Shown here: in pieces, positions 22,720-33,672 of the stretch
Layout: every line of letters starts with the position of its first letter
How positions within the stretch are numbered: position 1 is the stretch's first letter
Source of the DNA: Cephalotus follicularis
Taxonomy: Eukaryota > Streptophyta > Magnoliopsida > Oxalidales > Cephalotaceae
NCBI GenBank assembly: GCA_001972305.1
Contig: BDDD01005722.1
Coordinates: 1-64,000 of the forward strand
Direction of reading: 5' to 3'
DNA length: 64,000 bases
Position numbers and translations under genes: made by a program
The notes under the pieces: model-generated
What the model was told of the DNA's origin: nothing
Seen by the model: the letters and a program-made list of their open reading frames with translations, nothing else
The model's database searches: none

Positions 22720-24207
22720 TTAATCAAGGGATTTCACAAAGTTAAGTTCCACCTCCTTCTTAGCAACACACTCTCGGATGAAATGATACCTAGTGTCAAT
22801 ATGCTTACTTCTATCATGGAACACAGGATTTTTGGCTAAAGCTTGTGCAGACTTGTTGTCAATCAAAATCTCTGTAGCTTCTTCTTGCGGCTGGTGAAGT
22901 TCCTTCAACAATCTTCTAAGTCATATGGCATGACACGCACAAGAGGTTGCAGCAACATACTCAGACTCACATGACGAGAGCGTCACAATTGGTTGCTTCT
23001 TCGAAGTCCATGAGATTGCATTATTTCCCATGAAAAATACAAAACCAGTTGTGCTTTTTCTATCATCTATATCTCCAGCAAAATCACTATCGCAATAGCC
23101 AACGAGCTTAAAATTCTCAGAAGATGAATAGAATAAGCCATAATCAATAGTACCTTTAAGGTATCGAAGTATTCTTGCTGCTGCCTTCATATGAATAGTG
23201 GAGGGATTTTCCATATAGCGGCTCACAAGTCCAATAGCAAAAAGAATGTCAGGTCTCGTGCAAGTCAAATATCTAAGACTTCCCACAAGACTCTTGAAAT
23301 ATGTATAATTCACCTTCTTTTCATCATCTAACTTTGAAATTTTAGTTCCAAGTGCCATGGATGTGTGAACGGGTTTGCACTCAAACATCTTGAATTTCTT
23401 CAGTACTTATTTCGCGTAGCCTTCTTGTGAGATAAAAATCCCATCTTCTCCTTGCTTCACCTCAATTCCGAGATAATAAGACATAAGTCCAATATCAGTC
23501 ATCTCGAATTCATTGGTCATCTCCTTATTAAAATCTTCAATCATTTTTTGATTATTTCCTGTAAATATTAGATCATCCACATAAAGACAAACAAGCAAAC
23601 TATCTCCATTTTTATGCACTTTAGAGTATAGAGCATATTCATGTGGACATTTAACAAACCCTTGCTTTTGAAAATATTTATCGATCCGGCTATTCCAAGC
23701 TCTTGGAGCTTGTTTCAATCCGTACAAAGCTTTCTTCAACTTCAAGACTTTATCTTCTTCCCCCTTGATAACATAACCCATGGGTTGTTCAACATAGACT
23801 TCTTCTTCAAGAACGCCATTAAGAAAGACGGATTTGACATCCATTTGAGAGATCTTCCATTTATATTGGGCTGCAAAAGAAATAAACAGTCTTATAGTTT
23901 CCAAGAGAGCAACAAGAACATATACCTTATCATAGTCAATGCCATGTTGTTGCTTGTACCCTTTAGCAACAAGCCTTGCTTTATATCTTTCAATCTCTCC
24001 TTTAACATTCTTCTTTGTCTTGAATACCCATTTGACACCAATGGCCTCTTGTCCGATGGGAAGAGTTGATAATTCCCAAGTATTATTCTTTTCAATAACC
24101 TTGATCTCCTCATTCATGGCTAATCTCCATTTCTTGTCTTGTACTGCCTCTTCAAAACTTAATGGTTCACTGTCAGCAACAAGACAAAATAAAATAACAT
24201 AATCCAA
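22720..24207 (-). pseudogene. pol: copia reverse transcriptase and RNase H
   Basis: The minus-strand RT (24207-23407) shows KWVFKTKKN, the segment KISQMDVKSVFLNG, LYGLKQAPRAW and the active site CLYVDDLIFTG with both aspartates. RNase H (23388-22921) includes SLRYLTCTRPDI, GYCDSDFAGD, RKSTTGFVF and SSCESEYVA. The last frame (22911-22720) contains [12 protein letters not shown] and [12 protein letters not shown], the usual C-terminus. Stops at about 23407 and 22918 separate the three pieces in nearly the same frame. It is close to the TNT1-94 type of pol. It copies RNA into cDNA within the virus-like particle. Confidence 0.9.
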
Positions 24208-24240
24208 TCTTTCAGTACTATCATAAATCTCAGAGGCTTC

Positions 24241-24532
24241 TCATTTTCGATGGTCCTTCGCTTGAGCCTTCTTCAGATGGAGATGGTGCATGAATGCTTG
24301 AGGGAGTTGATGGTGGAGTAGTATGTTCCAAGGGTCCTCCTTCACTTTCTTCATCTTCTTTATCAAAGTATGGAAAGAAATTATAATTTTCTTTCTCATG
24401 AGCATCCCAATCCTACATTGCTTCTTCATTGAACTCAACATCTCTACTGACAATCATCCTTCCATTGGTTGGATTATAGAGTCTGTAACATTTAGAGGCT
24501 AAATCATAGCCAATAAAGACATGCTTCCTGCT
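24241..24532 (-). pseudogene. copia linker between integrase and RT, frame-disrupted
   Basis: After the TGA at about 24532 the sequence continues with KHVFIGYD, typical just after the integrase core. Acidic linker sequence follows in shifting frames. Confidence 0.6.
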
Positions 24533-26620
24533 TCAATCATCAAGCTTGGTCCTTTCTTGATTAGGAACGTGGGCATAGGCAAGGCTTCCAAAAATTCTCA
24601 AATGTGAGACACTTGGTCTCCTTCCACTCCATGCTTCTTGTGGTGTTTGATCTTGAACACTTTTAGTGGGACAACGGTTGGACAAATATACTGCACAAGA
24701 AACAGCTTCGGCCCAAAATTCCTTGGGCATATTTTTAGTTTTCAACATGTTGCGAGCCATATTAAGAATAGTTCTATTCTTCCTTTCGACAACACCGTTT
24801 TGTTGTGGTGATCTCGGAACCGTTAAAGGACGACGAATTCCATGTAATTCACAAAATGAATTAAATTCATTAGAAGTAAATTCACCTCCTCTATCGGATC
24901 TCAAAGATTTAATCTCATAGCCCCTTTCTTTTTCAACAATATCTTTGAATTTTATAAAAGCTCCAAAGGTCTCAGATTTTTCCTTTAAAAAATAAACCCA
25001 AGTTTTGCGACTAAAATCATCAATAAAGAGCAAAAAATACGCACTTTTACCATGTGATAATGGTTTGATTGGCCCACACACATCGGTATGAACTAGTTGA
25101 AGTGGCTTAGTTGCTCTTGAAGTGGCTTCCTTGGGAAAGCTTCTCCTCGCATGCTTTCCAAGAAGACATCCTTCACATAATTGATCTAGATGATTTATGG
25201 AGGGCATCACTTTCACCATCTTTTTCATTGCTTTGAGTCCTCCAAAATTCAAATGACCAAGTCTCATGTGCCAACGCCACGAAGAATCTTTCGCACTTGC
25301 CTTCAAGCACTTGGCTACATCAGTTTGAAGATTCAATAAGAACATTCTGTTTCTTGACATAGACACCTTAGCAATCAAGTTAGCATTTTGATCTCTTAGC
25401 CACAGACTACGATTTTTCATGAGAACTTCATAGTCCTTTTCTAAAAGTTGCCCCAAACTCAAAATATTGATTTTCAACTTTGGCATATAGTAAACATCGG
25501 TAACAAGTTTATGATCTCCATTTTTCAAGGAAATTAATATGGTACATTTTCCTTGGATTTGAATCTTGGAAAAATCTCCAAAAGTCACAACACCGTTAAA
25601 CTTCTTAGCAAGTTCAATAAATTTGTCTTTGTCACCGGTCATATGATTGCTTGCCTCGTTGTCAAGATACCACACACTATTCTCTTCATTTGAATCCTCT
25701 CTGACTGCTAGCAATAAAGTATGATCATTATCTTCTTCTTTGTTTTGAACAAGATTTGCCTTCTCCTCATCTTCATTAATAGGAAGATGACATTCCCATG
25801 AGAAGTGCCCAAACTTATGAAAATTGTAACACTCTATTTGAGATTTGTCATATGTTCTTGAATTATTGTTTCTTCCTCTACCTCTTCCACGTCCTCCTGA
25901 TGAGCCTTGGCTTCCTTCACTTATTGTCTTATGTCCACTCCAATATCCTTTTCCTTGGCCACGACCACGACCTCGACCACAACCTCGTCCTCTTGGATTT
26001 CTTCCACCTCGTTCATTTGCATCTCTTTTGTCTTGTAGAGAAATCTTTGCTTGCAAGACATGTTTGACATCTTCATTCTTGCTTCTAGTCATTCTCTCTT
26101 CATGGGCTCGCAAAGACCCATTTAATTGATCAATTGTCATGGATTCTAAGTCTTTGGACTCCTCAATAGCCACAACAACATGCTCAAACTTTGAATGCAA
26201 TAAACGAAGGATCTTCTCAATGACACGAACATCTTGCACTTGTTCACTATTTCTTTTCATTTGGTTGACAATTGCCAACACTCTTGTGAAGTAATCGGAG
26301 ATGGATTCAGACTCCTTCATGTGGAGTGCTTCAAATTCTCCTCTTAAAGTTTGAAGACGCACTTTCTTTACTTTTTCCACTCCCTTGTGAGAATTTTTGA
26401 GAGTCTCCCATGCTTCCTTGGAAGTTGTTGCATTTGCCACCTTCTCGAACATGGCATCATCCAAACCTTGATGGATGATAGAGAGAGCATGTTGATCCTT
26501 CTTTCTACTCTTCTCTAAAACATCTTTTTGAACTTGGTTCAAAGTTGCTTCATCTTGAGGCTCTTCATAGCCTTTGTTGACAACCTTCCATGCACTTTGA
26601 GCTCCAAGAATCGCCTTCAT
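24533..26620 (-). pseudogene. gag-pol: copia gag, protease and integrase (695-codon frame)
   Basis: The frame has gag (residues 1-270) with [18 protein letters not shown] and an Arg/Gly-rich stretch. Then comes a zinc knuckle reading [14 protein letters not shown], in which the second cysteine is phenylalanine. Protease follows with the site [11 protein letters not shown], where the catalytic Asp stays but the next two residues are changed. The pre-integrase WHMRLGHLN and CEGCLLGK motifs, then the integrase core with HTDVCGP, SDRGGEF and [13 protein letters not shown], keep D, D and E. It ends at a TGA. The long open frame suggests recent activity, but knuckle and protease changes make it non-functional alone. 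Confidence 0.92.
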
Positions 26621-26722
26621 TCTAAGGGCCTAATTATCAAAATTCTCCTTGGTGAGACATGGATATTGGAATGGAAGTAAACCATTTCCCGTTGCCATAT
26701 CTAATGCAATTCTTTCAACCTC

Positions 26723-26734
26723 GCTCTGATACCA
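26723..26734 (-). other. copia primer binding site
   Basis: The minus strand reads TGGTATCAGAGC, an exact match to the complement of the initiator tRNA-Met 3' end, three bases from the 5' LTR. Confidence 0.92.
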
Positions 26735-26737
26735 CTT

Positions 26738-27054
26738 TGTTGGAAGATAAATAACTCACACACACTCACAAGAGGATGGAGAGATAAAATATTAATTGGA
26801 AGAAGAAACTTTACTTCATGCTCTCATCAAATAATAAAATAAGTATTTATAGTACTCTAGAGACATATCAAAAGGCACACTTCTTAAACAATCATAAATA
26901 AATATCTAAATATATGAACAAATGTATCTAGACTCATACATGTATCAATATATCAAGACTCAAATAAATAATATAGAAAAACTCAAAAGAGGATTCATGC
27001 ACACACATATACATGAATATACCCAAAACATTGAATCAAGTTATATTCTCAACA
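26738..27054 (-). repeat. copia right LTR (5' LTR)
   Basis: A 317-bp LTR matching the left copy with about 12 substitutions and no length change. Confidence 0.93.
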
Positions 27055-27059
27055 TAAAA

Positions 27060-27402
27060 TCCATTGAAATCTCTTCCCATATTTGCTGTGCAATAAGCAA
27101 AGGCTGCAACAAGCAGCTAGTTTGGTGGTCTCATATTTGATGTGTTGACTTATAGGACACTCGGACACATACTTTTGCACTTCCTGCTTCATTTTTTGCC
27201 AGAAAAAAACCAAAGTCAGCCTCTTGAAAGTTTTCATTACCCCTCCATGCCCACCAATTAAGTTATTGTGACTTTCATACAACAATGTTTCTTTGAGCTC
27301 TGAGGTAGGTGCAATATACAATTTCTGTTTGAAGAACACTAAACCCTCTTTAAATGAAAATCCTTGCTCATGTAAGTTGCCTTGTTGAATTTGTTGATGC
27401 AA
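27060..27402 (-). pseudogene. pol: X integrase zinc-binding domain
   Basis: The minus-strand frame includes LKETLLYESHNNLIGGHGG and then YVSECPISQHIKYE, the HHCC region of Ty3 integrases, although the second cysteine of the CxxC pair is serine in this copy. The frame then reaches the copia insertion, and the core continues at 22300. Confidence 0.8.
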
Positions 27403-27777
27403 AGACCTGTATTTGTCAAATTCTCATTTTCCCATCTCAGTTTCTGTAGGATATCAGATTTCAGTTCTGAAAATGTAAGAGAATGTAATACAGATTGATT
27501 CTTCTCTTGGTAGCCTTGATCATGATTCTAGAGTTTGTATAGCTTGATTTAACAACTCCTTAAGACTTCTATGGTCTGTTTTAATCACAAAATGGCTGCC
27601 TAACAGATACTGCCTCCACTTCATAACTGCTTAAGTTAAAGTATATAATTCCCTTACATAGGTAGAAGCTATAGCCATTATAGGAGATAACGTTTGGCTG
27701 AAATAAGCAATAGGATGATTATCCTGAAACAAAACTGCACCTATACCTGACCCCGATGCATCAGTTTTGATGGTGAA
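27403..27777 (-). pseudogene. pol: X RNase H region, no open frame
   Basis: Position and order require RNase H here, between RT and integrase of X. The minus strand shows short fragments of the expected type (for example around GTGTAGG-like codons for YTLA and the phrase SDASGSGIG near 27755-27730), broken by stops. No frame longer than about 50 codons remains. Confidence 0.55.
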
Positions 27778-28855
27778 TTATTTTGTAAAATCTGGCAGTG
27801 AAAGAACTGGTGCTGATGTCATAGCAACTTTGAGGTTTTCAAAGGCCAACTGAGCTCTATCACCACACGCAAAGCTATCCTTCCTTAATAAATCTGTGAG
27901 AGGACTTGCAATACTAGCATAATGCTTGATAAACTTCTTGTAGTAGCCAGTTAAAACCAGAATGCCTCTCAACTCTTTTATGTTTCTTGGAGTGTGTAAG
28001 CTCAACATAGCTTCATTCTTTTTATTATCAGCTTGTACCACTTGTTTGGAAACAATATGACCTAAATATTCAATGGAAGACTGAGCAAAAGAACACTTGA
28101 TTTTCTGAGGAAAGATTGATTTAATGTTAACACTTCCAAATCATGCTTCAAGTGGCTTAAATTTCTTCCAAATCAACACTAAACATCAAAATGTCATAAA
28201 AAAAACTATAACAAATTTCCTCAAATAGGGTCTAAAAATGCTATTCATTACAGCCTGAAAAGTTGTTGGGGCATTTGTCAGCCCAAATGGCATGACAAAG
28301 AACTCATAATGGCCTTCGTAAGTTCTAAAGGCCGTCCTTAAAAAATCTTCTATCAACCTAATTTGGTGGTAACCAGCTCTTAAATCCAACTTTGAAACTA
28401 CAGTAGACTCTTGAAGTTCATCCAGTAGCTCATCAATGATTGGGATGGGAAATTTATCTTTAATTGTAGCATTATTAAGGGCCTTGAAGTCAATACAGAA
28501 ACGCTATGAACCATCGTTTTTCTTTTTTAAGCAAAACTGGTAAACTGAAGGGACTATGACTAGGCCTTATCACCCCATTTTCTAACATCTCCTTAACTAA
28601 CTTTGCAATCTCATTTTTTTGACAATGAGGATACCTGTAGATCCTTACATTGATGGGATTTGTGTTAGGAATCAAGTGAAAGGAGTGATCAAACTCCCTT
28701 TGAGGGGACAGCTGCTTAGGTTCTTCAAAAATGTGCACAAACTGATCCAATAATGCTGCTATGGCAGGATGCACATGTTCAGAGCTTGAAGTATTGCTAT
28801 TGTTAATAAGTATAACTGTCATCTGAAACATGGAAGCAATGCCTTCATATTCCAC
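27778..28855 (-). pseudogene. pol: X reverse transcriptase, frameshifted in active site
   Basis: Minus-strand fragments in order are: 28855-28490 with KEMLENGVIRPSHSPF; 28389-28186 with [32 protein letters not shown] and FVIVFF; and 28041-27778 with LVLTGYYKKFIKHYA. The frame is lost inside the catalytic Asp-Asp codons at about 28195-28205, in an A-rich run on the plus strand. Another shift lies near 28500. The enzyme is therefore dead. Confidence 0.87.
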
Positions 28856-28859
28856 TAAC

Positions 28860-29322
28860 TTACTTAAAGTTCAAGCCTTAATAGGGGTTGGAGTTAATTG
28901 AGACTCTCCATGTAAACAAACGATCCCACTGTGATGAGAAAACTACATAGTTAGAGCCCTATAATTTGTCACAATAGGCCCTAAAGTGGCCAACCATTGG
29001 ATCCCCAACACCAACTCAGCCCCTTCAATTGGCAATACAAAGAAGTCTATGCAAAATAAATGCATGTGCAGATGTAGAGGTACAACCACCACTTTCTTCT
29101 TGGAACATAACAAAAATTGTCCATTATCAACAAAAACCTTAAAAGGTTTAGTAGGTTGAACATCTAACCCATCTTCGTATCTACCTTTTATTGCATAAAA
29201 TTATGGGTAGAGCCTCCATCAATTAGTATCTTCAATTTGTGCTCCTTATATTGAACTGTTATTCTCATTGTTTGCTGATTGAGTTGGCCAACCAAGGCAT
29301 GTAAGCTAATCTCATGAGTAAC
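28860..29322 (-). pseudogene. pol: X protease region
   Basis: The minus strand at about 29280-29190 encodes LKILIDGGSTHNF, the retropepsin active-site region, with a glycine in place of the residue following Asp in the common DSG or DTG form. Short frames on either side contain stops. Confidence 0.7.
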
Positions 29323-30377
29323 TTACCCCTCATCATCAGAGGCCTCCCTCTCACTATCCTCATAATGTACTTCACTGTCTTCCCCTGATTCAGTCAAAAG
29401 AAGAAAAACTTTGGCCTTACATTTATGACCTGGGTGAAACTTCTCATCACAATTGTAGCATAACCCCTTATCTCTTCTAGCTTTCAATTCAGTAGTTGTC
29501 ATTCTTCTCATAGGTACACTAGTTGCCCCAACACTATTCTCAAGTCTTGATGAGTTAACCATAGGAGTTTTAAGTATTCCAGGAGCATTTGATGGAGAAG
29601 GAATTTTATGGTTATACTGCTTCCAAGAATTGGCAGAATCCATAAAAACAAGACTTCTAGCATGCTTAGACTCATCATTCACTTTCTGTTCGTGCAATTT
29701 GGCCATAAAAATAGCCCTCATCAAATTCCCAGGCTGTGGTAACAACAATTCCTTTTGTAAATATGGTTTTAACCACGAAATAAAAGCATCTAATCACAAA
29801 GGTTCTGTAAATCCAATAGCCTCAATAGATATGAACTCAAACTTAGCCTGATATTCCTTTGCAGAACCATCATGTTTGATTTTTATTAACTGACCATTGA
29901 AATTATCAAAAGAGGAAGGACCAAACCTGAATTGAATAGCATCCAAGAATCATTGCCACCCATGAATCAAACGCTTGTTTTTTATCCATTGAAACCACTC
30001 CAAATTGGAATTACTAAGCCTGAAATAACAAACTCCCTGAATTGGGACAAACAGCTCCATCAAATCTTGGAGCTTCAATCCTCATAGAACGCAACCCCGG
30101 AATCAAGGACCCATCATCTTGATTATGATGGTTATGTAATGTATCGAGGTTATGAATAGTTGTGGACTAAGGATGATAATCAACCGAATTCACCAATCCC
30201 CGAATTGGGTGGAAACCCAGGAGGTAAAGAAGACAAAGAAGGACCCTCTTGGAATTATTGTTCTTGATAGCCTCAAGTGCTGCCTCAAATTGAGCTGCAA
30301 ATTTAGATTTCAATTGTTCTTGTTTTGCTGTCCATTTAGCCTCTAAATGATCTCAAAGATTCTTGAAAATGTCTTAA
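29323..30377 (-). pseudogene. gag: X gag, main part with zinc knuckle
   Basis: After the Y insertion the minus-strand gag resumes with a helical, Lys/Gln-rich stretch (KWTAKQEQLKSKFAAQF at about 30335). The last part (29748-29323) contains CYNCDEKFHPGHKC, a complete CCHC knuckle of the chromovirus kind, then an acidic tail EDSEREASDDEG. Stops and shifts between 30230 and 29750 break the capsid part. Confidence 0.8.
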
Positions 30378-31836
30378 TGATACAGCTGTCGTTCTGGGCT
30401 GAGGAAAGTAACAGGGGAATTGAAAAGAAGAAGAAGAGAAGAGTTAACAGAGAGGAAGAAAGCTTTTGAAAACAATTGATAACCGTTTTTTTCATTTTAC
30501 CAAACAATCTTGTGACCTGGTGTAAATTTCTCATCACACCAAAAGCATAAATTCTTCATCCTCCTTTCCTCCATGTATTTGCTCGGTAAAGGTTTGGTGT
30601 TTTTGAAGGGTGTCTTAGTGTTGTTGGTGGGCAGCTTAGTGGAGGGATGGGGTAATGGCAAGATACCAGAATTGGGTTGTGGGTTATTCGGGTGAGTGGA
30701 GTAAGCTGTGTTTGTGATGGATTTGAAGGGTGGGCTATAGATGGGCTTTTGTGGAGAGGTCCAAGAGAGTTTAGAGGCCGTTCTGTTTGTAGAGGTGGTA
30801 TTGGTACAAACAGATTCTTGGAGTTTTGCCATGGAGTAGGCTATTTGTAAAGTTTGAGGGTTGAACAACCTTAAGGGTAGCTGGATTTCTGGTCTTAAGC
30901 CACCCAAAAACAAGCTTATGGCGTTTTGGTCCGTGAGTTCCGTCTTGTTGAGCAGGGTGTCAAATGCGTCCATATATTCGGCAACAGATGAGGTTTGAGA
31001 TAGGTTTTTTAGATCAGCCAAGGAATCCTCATATGCCAAGTCCCCAAATCGGCAACTGATGGCATTGACATAATCTAACCAAGAAATAGGTAAGGAATTC
31101 CTATATGATCTCATGAATAGTTGATGCCATTGTAGGACCTTACCTTCTAGATGGATGGAGGCAAGTCTTACCTTATGAGGTTCAGGAGTTGCATCCACTT
31201 CAAAGAATTGATTCGCCTTATAGAGCCATCCATTTAAATCTTCTCCGTTAAATCGCGGAAATTCCACCCTTGAGAATCTGGTAGGTGACTGGTAAGTTGA
31301 AGGATCTAACCAGCGGTTGTAAGTGGAATTACCAGTGCTAGACCCTGCATCTTGAGATTTTGCATCCATATTGTTCTTGCTCAATTGCTCCGTTAGTGCT
31401 ACCACCATCTGTCTAAGATCATGCATCTCAGCTGCGTGGATTTGTTGCTGAGACTTGTAAGCTGCTAGTTCTGCCTCTAATTCCTGCATCTTAGTCATAG
31501 TTGCAATATGTGACGGCAAGATCGACTCTCTGATACCAAATGATACAGACTGTCGTTCTGGGCTGAGGAAAGTAACAGGGGAATTGAAAAGAAGAAGAAG
31601 AGAAGAGTTAACAGAGAGGAAGAAAGCTTTTGAAAACAATTGATAACCGTTTTTTTCATTTTACCAAACAATACAAATATAACTACCCACAGACAATAGG
31701 ATCTGATGACACCTGTATCCTATTTATACTAAGCCATCTATTGATTGATTATCACATAAACTCCATTTTATACTAAGCTATTAACATATAACTCTCATTA
31801 GGCGCTGCTTGTTCTCTGCCCTGTCACTTGGTATCA
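30378..31836 (-). mobile_element. Y: internally deleted Ty3 element inside X gag
   Basis: The 5' LTR is 31541-31836 (minus strand TGATACCAAGTGACAG to GTCTGTATCA, 296 bp). The 3' LTR is 30378-30509 and keeps only its last 132 bp. The flanks CTTAA (30373-30377) and CTTTA (31837-31841) form a duplication with one mismatch. A primer site (TGGTATCAGAGAG, 31526-31538) follows the 5' LTR. Only gag remains: one deletion has removed everything from the zinc knuckle to the middle of the 3' LTR. Confidence 0.88.
30510..31498 (-). pseudogene. gag: Y gag, ends within zinc knuckle
   Basis: The minus-strand start MTKMQELEAELAAYKSQQQ opens a coiled-coil-like N-terminus. The capsid region includes VEFPRFNGEDLNGWLYKANQFF, the Ty3/chromovirus gag signature, followed by a Pro/Thr-rich linker. 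The knuckle starts CFWCDEKFTPGHK and breaks off before its last cysteine, where the frame passes into 3' LTR sequence. The frame is open throughout, so a truncated gag of about 330 residues could still be made. The same open frame extends upstream through the leader to 31639, but the primer site there argues for the inner start. Confidence 0.83.
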
Positions 31837-31912
31837 CTTTAAGCTCTGCTAATTCTTGAAATTGGGACCGAAGTTGATCCTCCATATCCCCCTTCTTGGT
31901 AGTATTTATCAT
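31837..31912 (-). pseudogene. gag: X gag N-terminus
   Basis: The minus-strand start MINTTKKGDMEDQLRSQFQE follows the X leader; an inner start at MEDQLRS (31885) is also possible. The frame is cut by Y after about 25 codons and resumes at 30377. Confidence 0.75.
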
Positions 31913-31978
31913 GATGAACTGATTTCAATGAAGTGAATGATGACAAATGTGGATGGGAGCAATGAAAGCACCAATTTA

Positions 31979-32167
31979 ATACGATGCTAAAAGATGATTT
32001 GTTGAATTCGAGCTTCAACAGGCTACTAATTTGAGAAGAGAGATTAAGAAGAGAAGAGAATCAAGAAGAGAGAATTTTCATTAATCTTCCGTAATCCCTT
32101 TTGGCTCAAAGCTCCCTCTACTTATTACTTCTACATCTCATATTAACTAATTAACAACCTCTAAGAC
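31979..32167 (-). repeat. X right LTR (5' LTR), end lost
   Basis: It aligns with 9622-9822 except for about the first ten bases of the LTR, which are replaced by the start of LTR Z. Just inside, the minus strand reads AATTGGTGCTTTCATTG, the probable primer site; its tRNA is not assigned. Confidence 0.75.
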
Positions 32168-32336
32168 CGTAACTTCTCGAAACAACCCTACTTACTTTAG
32201 CATATATTATCTCATATTGTTATACCATAAAAATATTTAAATGTTATACGTGTATACGTTAGAGATCATATGAGATAGTTAGTTGAATATGAGAGATATA
32301 AGCGTTTTGAGTTTATGAGAAAAAACTGAGAAAACC

Positions 32337-32344
32337 TATAAATA
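32337..32344 (+). promoter_or_regulatory. TATA box of LTR Z
   Basis: TATAAATA is followed by a long CT-rich stretch, matching the box in the E1 left LTR. W has inserted about 245 bp downstream, so a transcript would run into W. Confidence 0.6.
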
Positions 32345-32724
32345 GAAGTCATTTCCGTTTTCTTCTCATTTTCTCCTATCTCTTCTCTCTCTAGCTGATC
32401 TCCTCTCTCTTTCTCTCTCTAGCCAAACCTCCTCCTAATCTTGAAAACCTGGAACCTAAATGATCATAAAAACAATGGGTAATTGATAGAATCAAGAGAC
32501 TTGAGTCTCTTCTATTTTATCTGATAGATTCATCGGTTGAATCTCGAAAGTGTTTAGGTAAGAAATTTCTCTATTTAAAAAACATTTGGTGTAATAACTG
32601 CAATTTCGATTTAATGTATATTGTACCATGATATATAAATTATACATTGAATTGAAATTTATGTTTAATTATCCCTTGATTCTAACCAATTATTGTTGTT
32701 GAACTAAAAGAATGAAGGGACTAA

Positions 32725-32910
32725 CACTACAGGAAAAACAGACAACGGCGAGGGCAGATGGCGAGGGCACCCGAATCCCCTCGCCGTTGCCCAGTTTTTA
32801 TTTTTATTAAAAAGGCATGGCGAGGGCACTATTAACCTCGCCATGCCCTCGCTGGCCTAAAAATACATGGCGAGGGCAATAAATGCCCACGTCATGCCCT
32901 CGCCTAGTGC
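32725..32910. repeat. CACTA left terminal and subterminal repeats
   Basis: The terminal repeat CACTAC is followed by about eight copies of GGCGAGGGCA or its reverse complement. In En/Spm, repeated subterminal motifs bind the accessory protein TnpA; the same role here is an inference. Confidence 0.9.
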
Positions 32911-33136
32911 TATACCTAACCCGACACTTTCCTTTTTTCTTCATCTCTCTTTTTGCTCACTCTCTCATCCTCCCGCCGCTCTCCCTCTCTCTTTCCTCTC
33001 TCTCACCGCCGATACTCTCCTCCTCCCGCCACTGCTGCCGCTGCTCTCTTTCTTCTCCTTTAGCCAACCTCCAAGCTTGGATTCCAGGTATTGTCACCGA
33101 TTTTTTACGATTTTATAGTATAAATGTGTAATAGAC

Positions 33137-33175
<39 letters not shown>

Positions 33176-33672
33176 AGGATATATGTATGTATAATTTAGT
33201 TAGAATGTTAGTATCATGTTTAAATTTATTGTAGAGTTCAATTACCTATTACGATTAAAGTCGAGAGAAACCTTAGATTCCCGTTCATGATTCGTTCAAT
33301 AGGAGTGAATCATGAATTGTCCAGTTCGGACAGTTCTCGCATACGCACGTCCACTGTAGGATATATCGTTATTTTGTGTACATAGTCTTCTTCAAGAAAT
33401 TTTCGGTTACACTCCTTAAACATGTTCCTCATATACATAATTTAACCTATCAATTCAGTTTAATTCGTGTGTTTGAGGAACTGTGGGGAGATGCTGCCAA
33501 AATTTCTCGGAGTGAACTATGCACGCGGGATAACGATATCAGTTGGGGTACTTAGTCAGGAATGGGATATGGCCATACCTTTTAGAGTTAGGTGGTGAGA
33601 TACACTTTAGTCAATACATTTTGAGAAAAGTATACTTGAATCTAACAATCTTCTACCCTAGTTGTAGAAAAA
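32911..33672 (+). other. CACTA 5' region before tnp2
   Basis: CT-rich sequence (32930-33060), then CCAG|GTATTG at about 33087, an AT-rich stretch with a GTTA microsatellite (33149-33172), and TTGTAG at 33662-33667 just before the start codon. This could be a non-coding first exon and an intron of about 580 bp. Two short open frames at 32867-33131 are CT-repeat artefacts. Confidence 0.5.

Larger units (their letters stand above)
22306..27054 (-). mobile_element. TNT1-like Ty1/copia retrotransposon
   Basis: The 4749-bp element has two 317-bp LTRs (22306-22622 and 26738-27054) with TGTTGGAAG...CTCAACA ends and perfect TAAAA duplications (22301-22305 and 27055-27059). By hand I count about 12 differences between the LTRs, or about 96% identity. 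The primer site is a perfect 12-base match. Domain order is gag, protease, integrase, RT, RNase H, which defines copia. It lies inside the integrase of X, so it is younger than X. Confidence 0.95.
9622..32167 (-). mobile_element. X: Reina-like Ty3 chromovirus, split by four insertions
   Basis: Minus-strand pieces join in the correct order: 5' LTR (31979-32167), gag (31912 to 29323), protease, reverse transcriptase (28855-27778), integrase (27402-27060 and 22300-21627), chromodomain (19177-18836), then 3' LTR (9622-9822). The intervening DNA consists of Y, a copia element, solo LTR S and E2, each with its own target-site duplication. Without them X is about 5.06 kb with LTRs near 200 bp. Small size, short LTRs and a C-terminal chromodomain suggest the Reina lineage; the lineage is an inference. 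Confidence 0.85.

Noticed and set aside
32168-32589. Promoter and leader of a host gene (TATA plus CT-rich leader)
   Set aside because: It is the 5' part of LTR Z, continued at 49571 and matching the E1 LTR layout.
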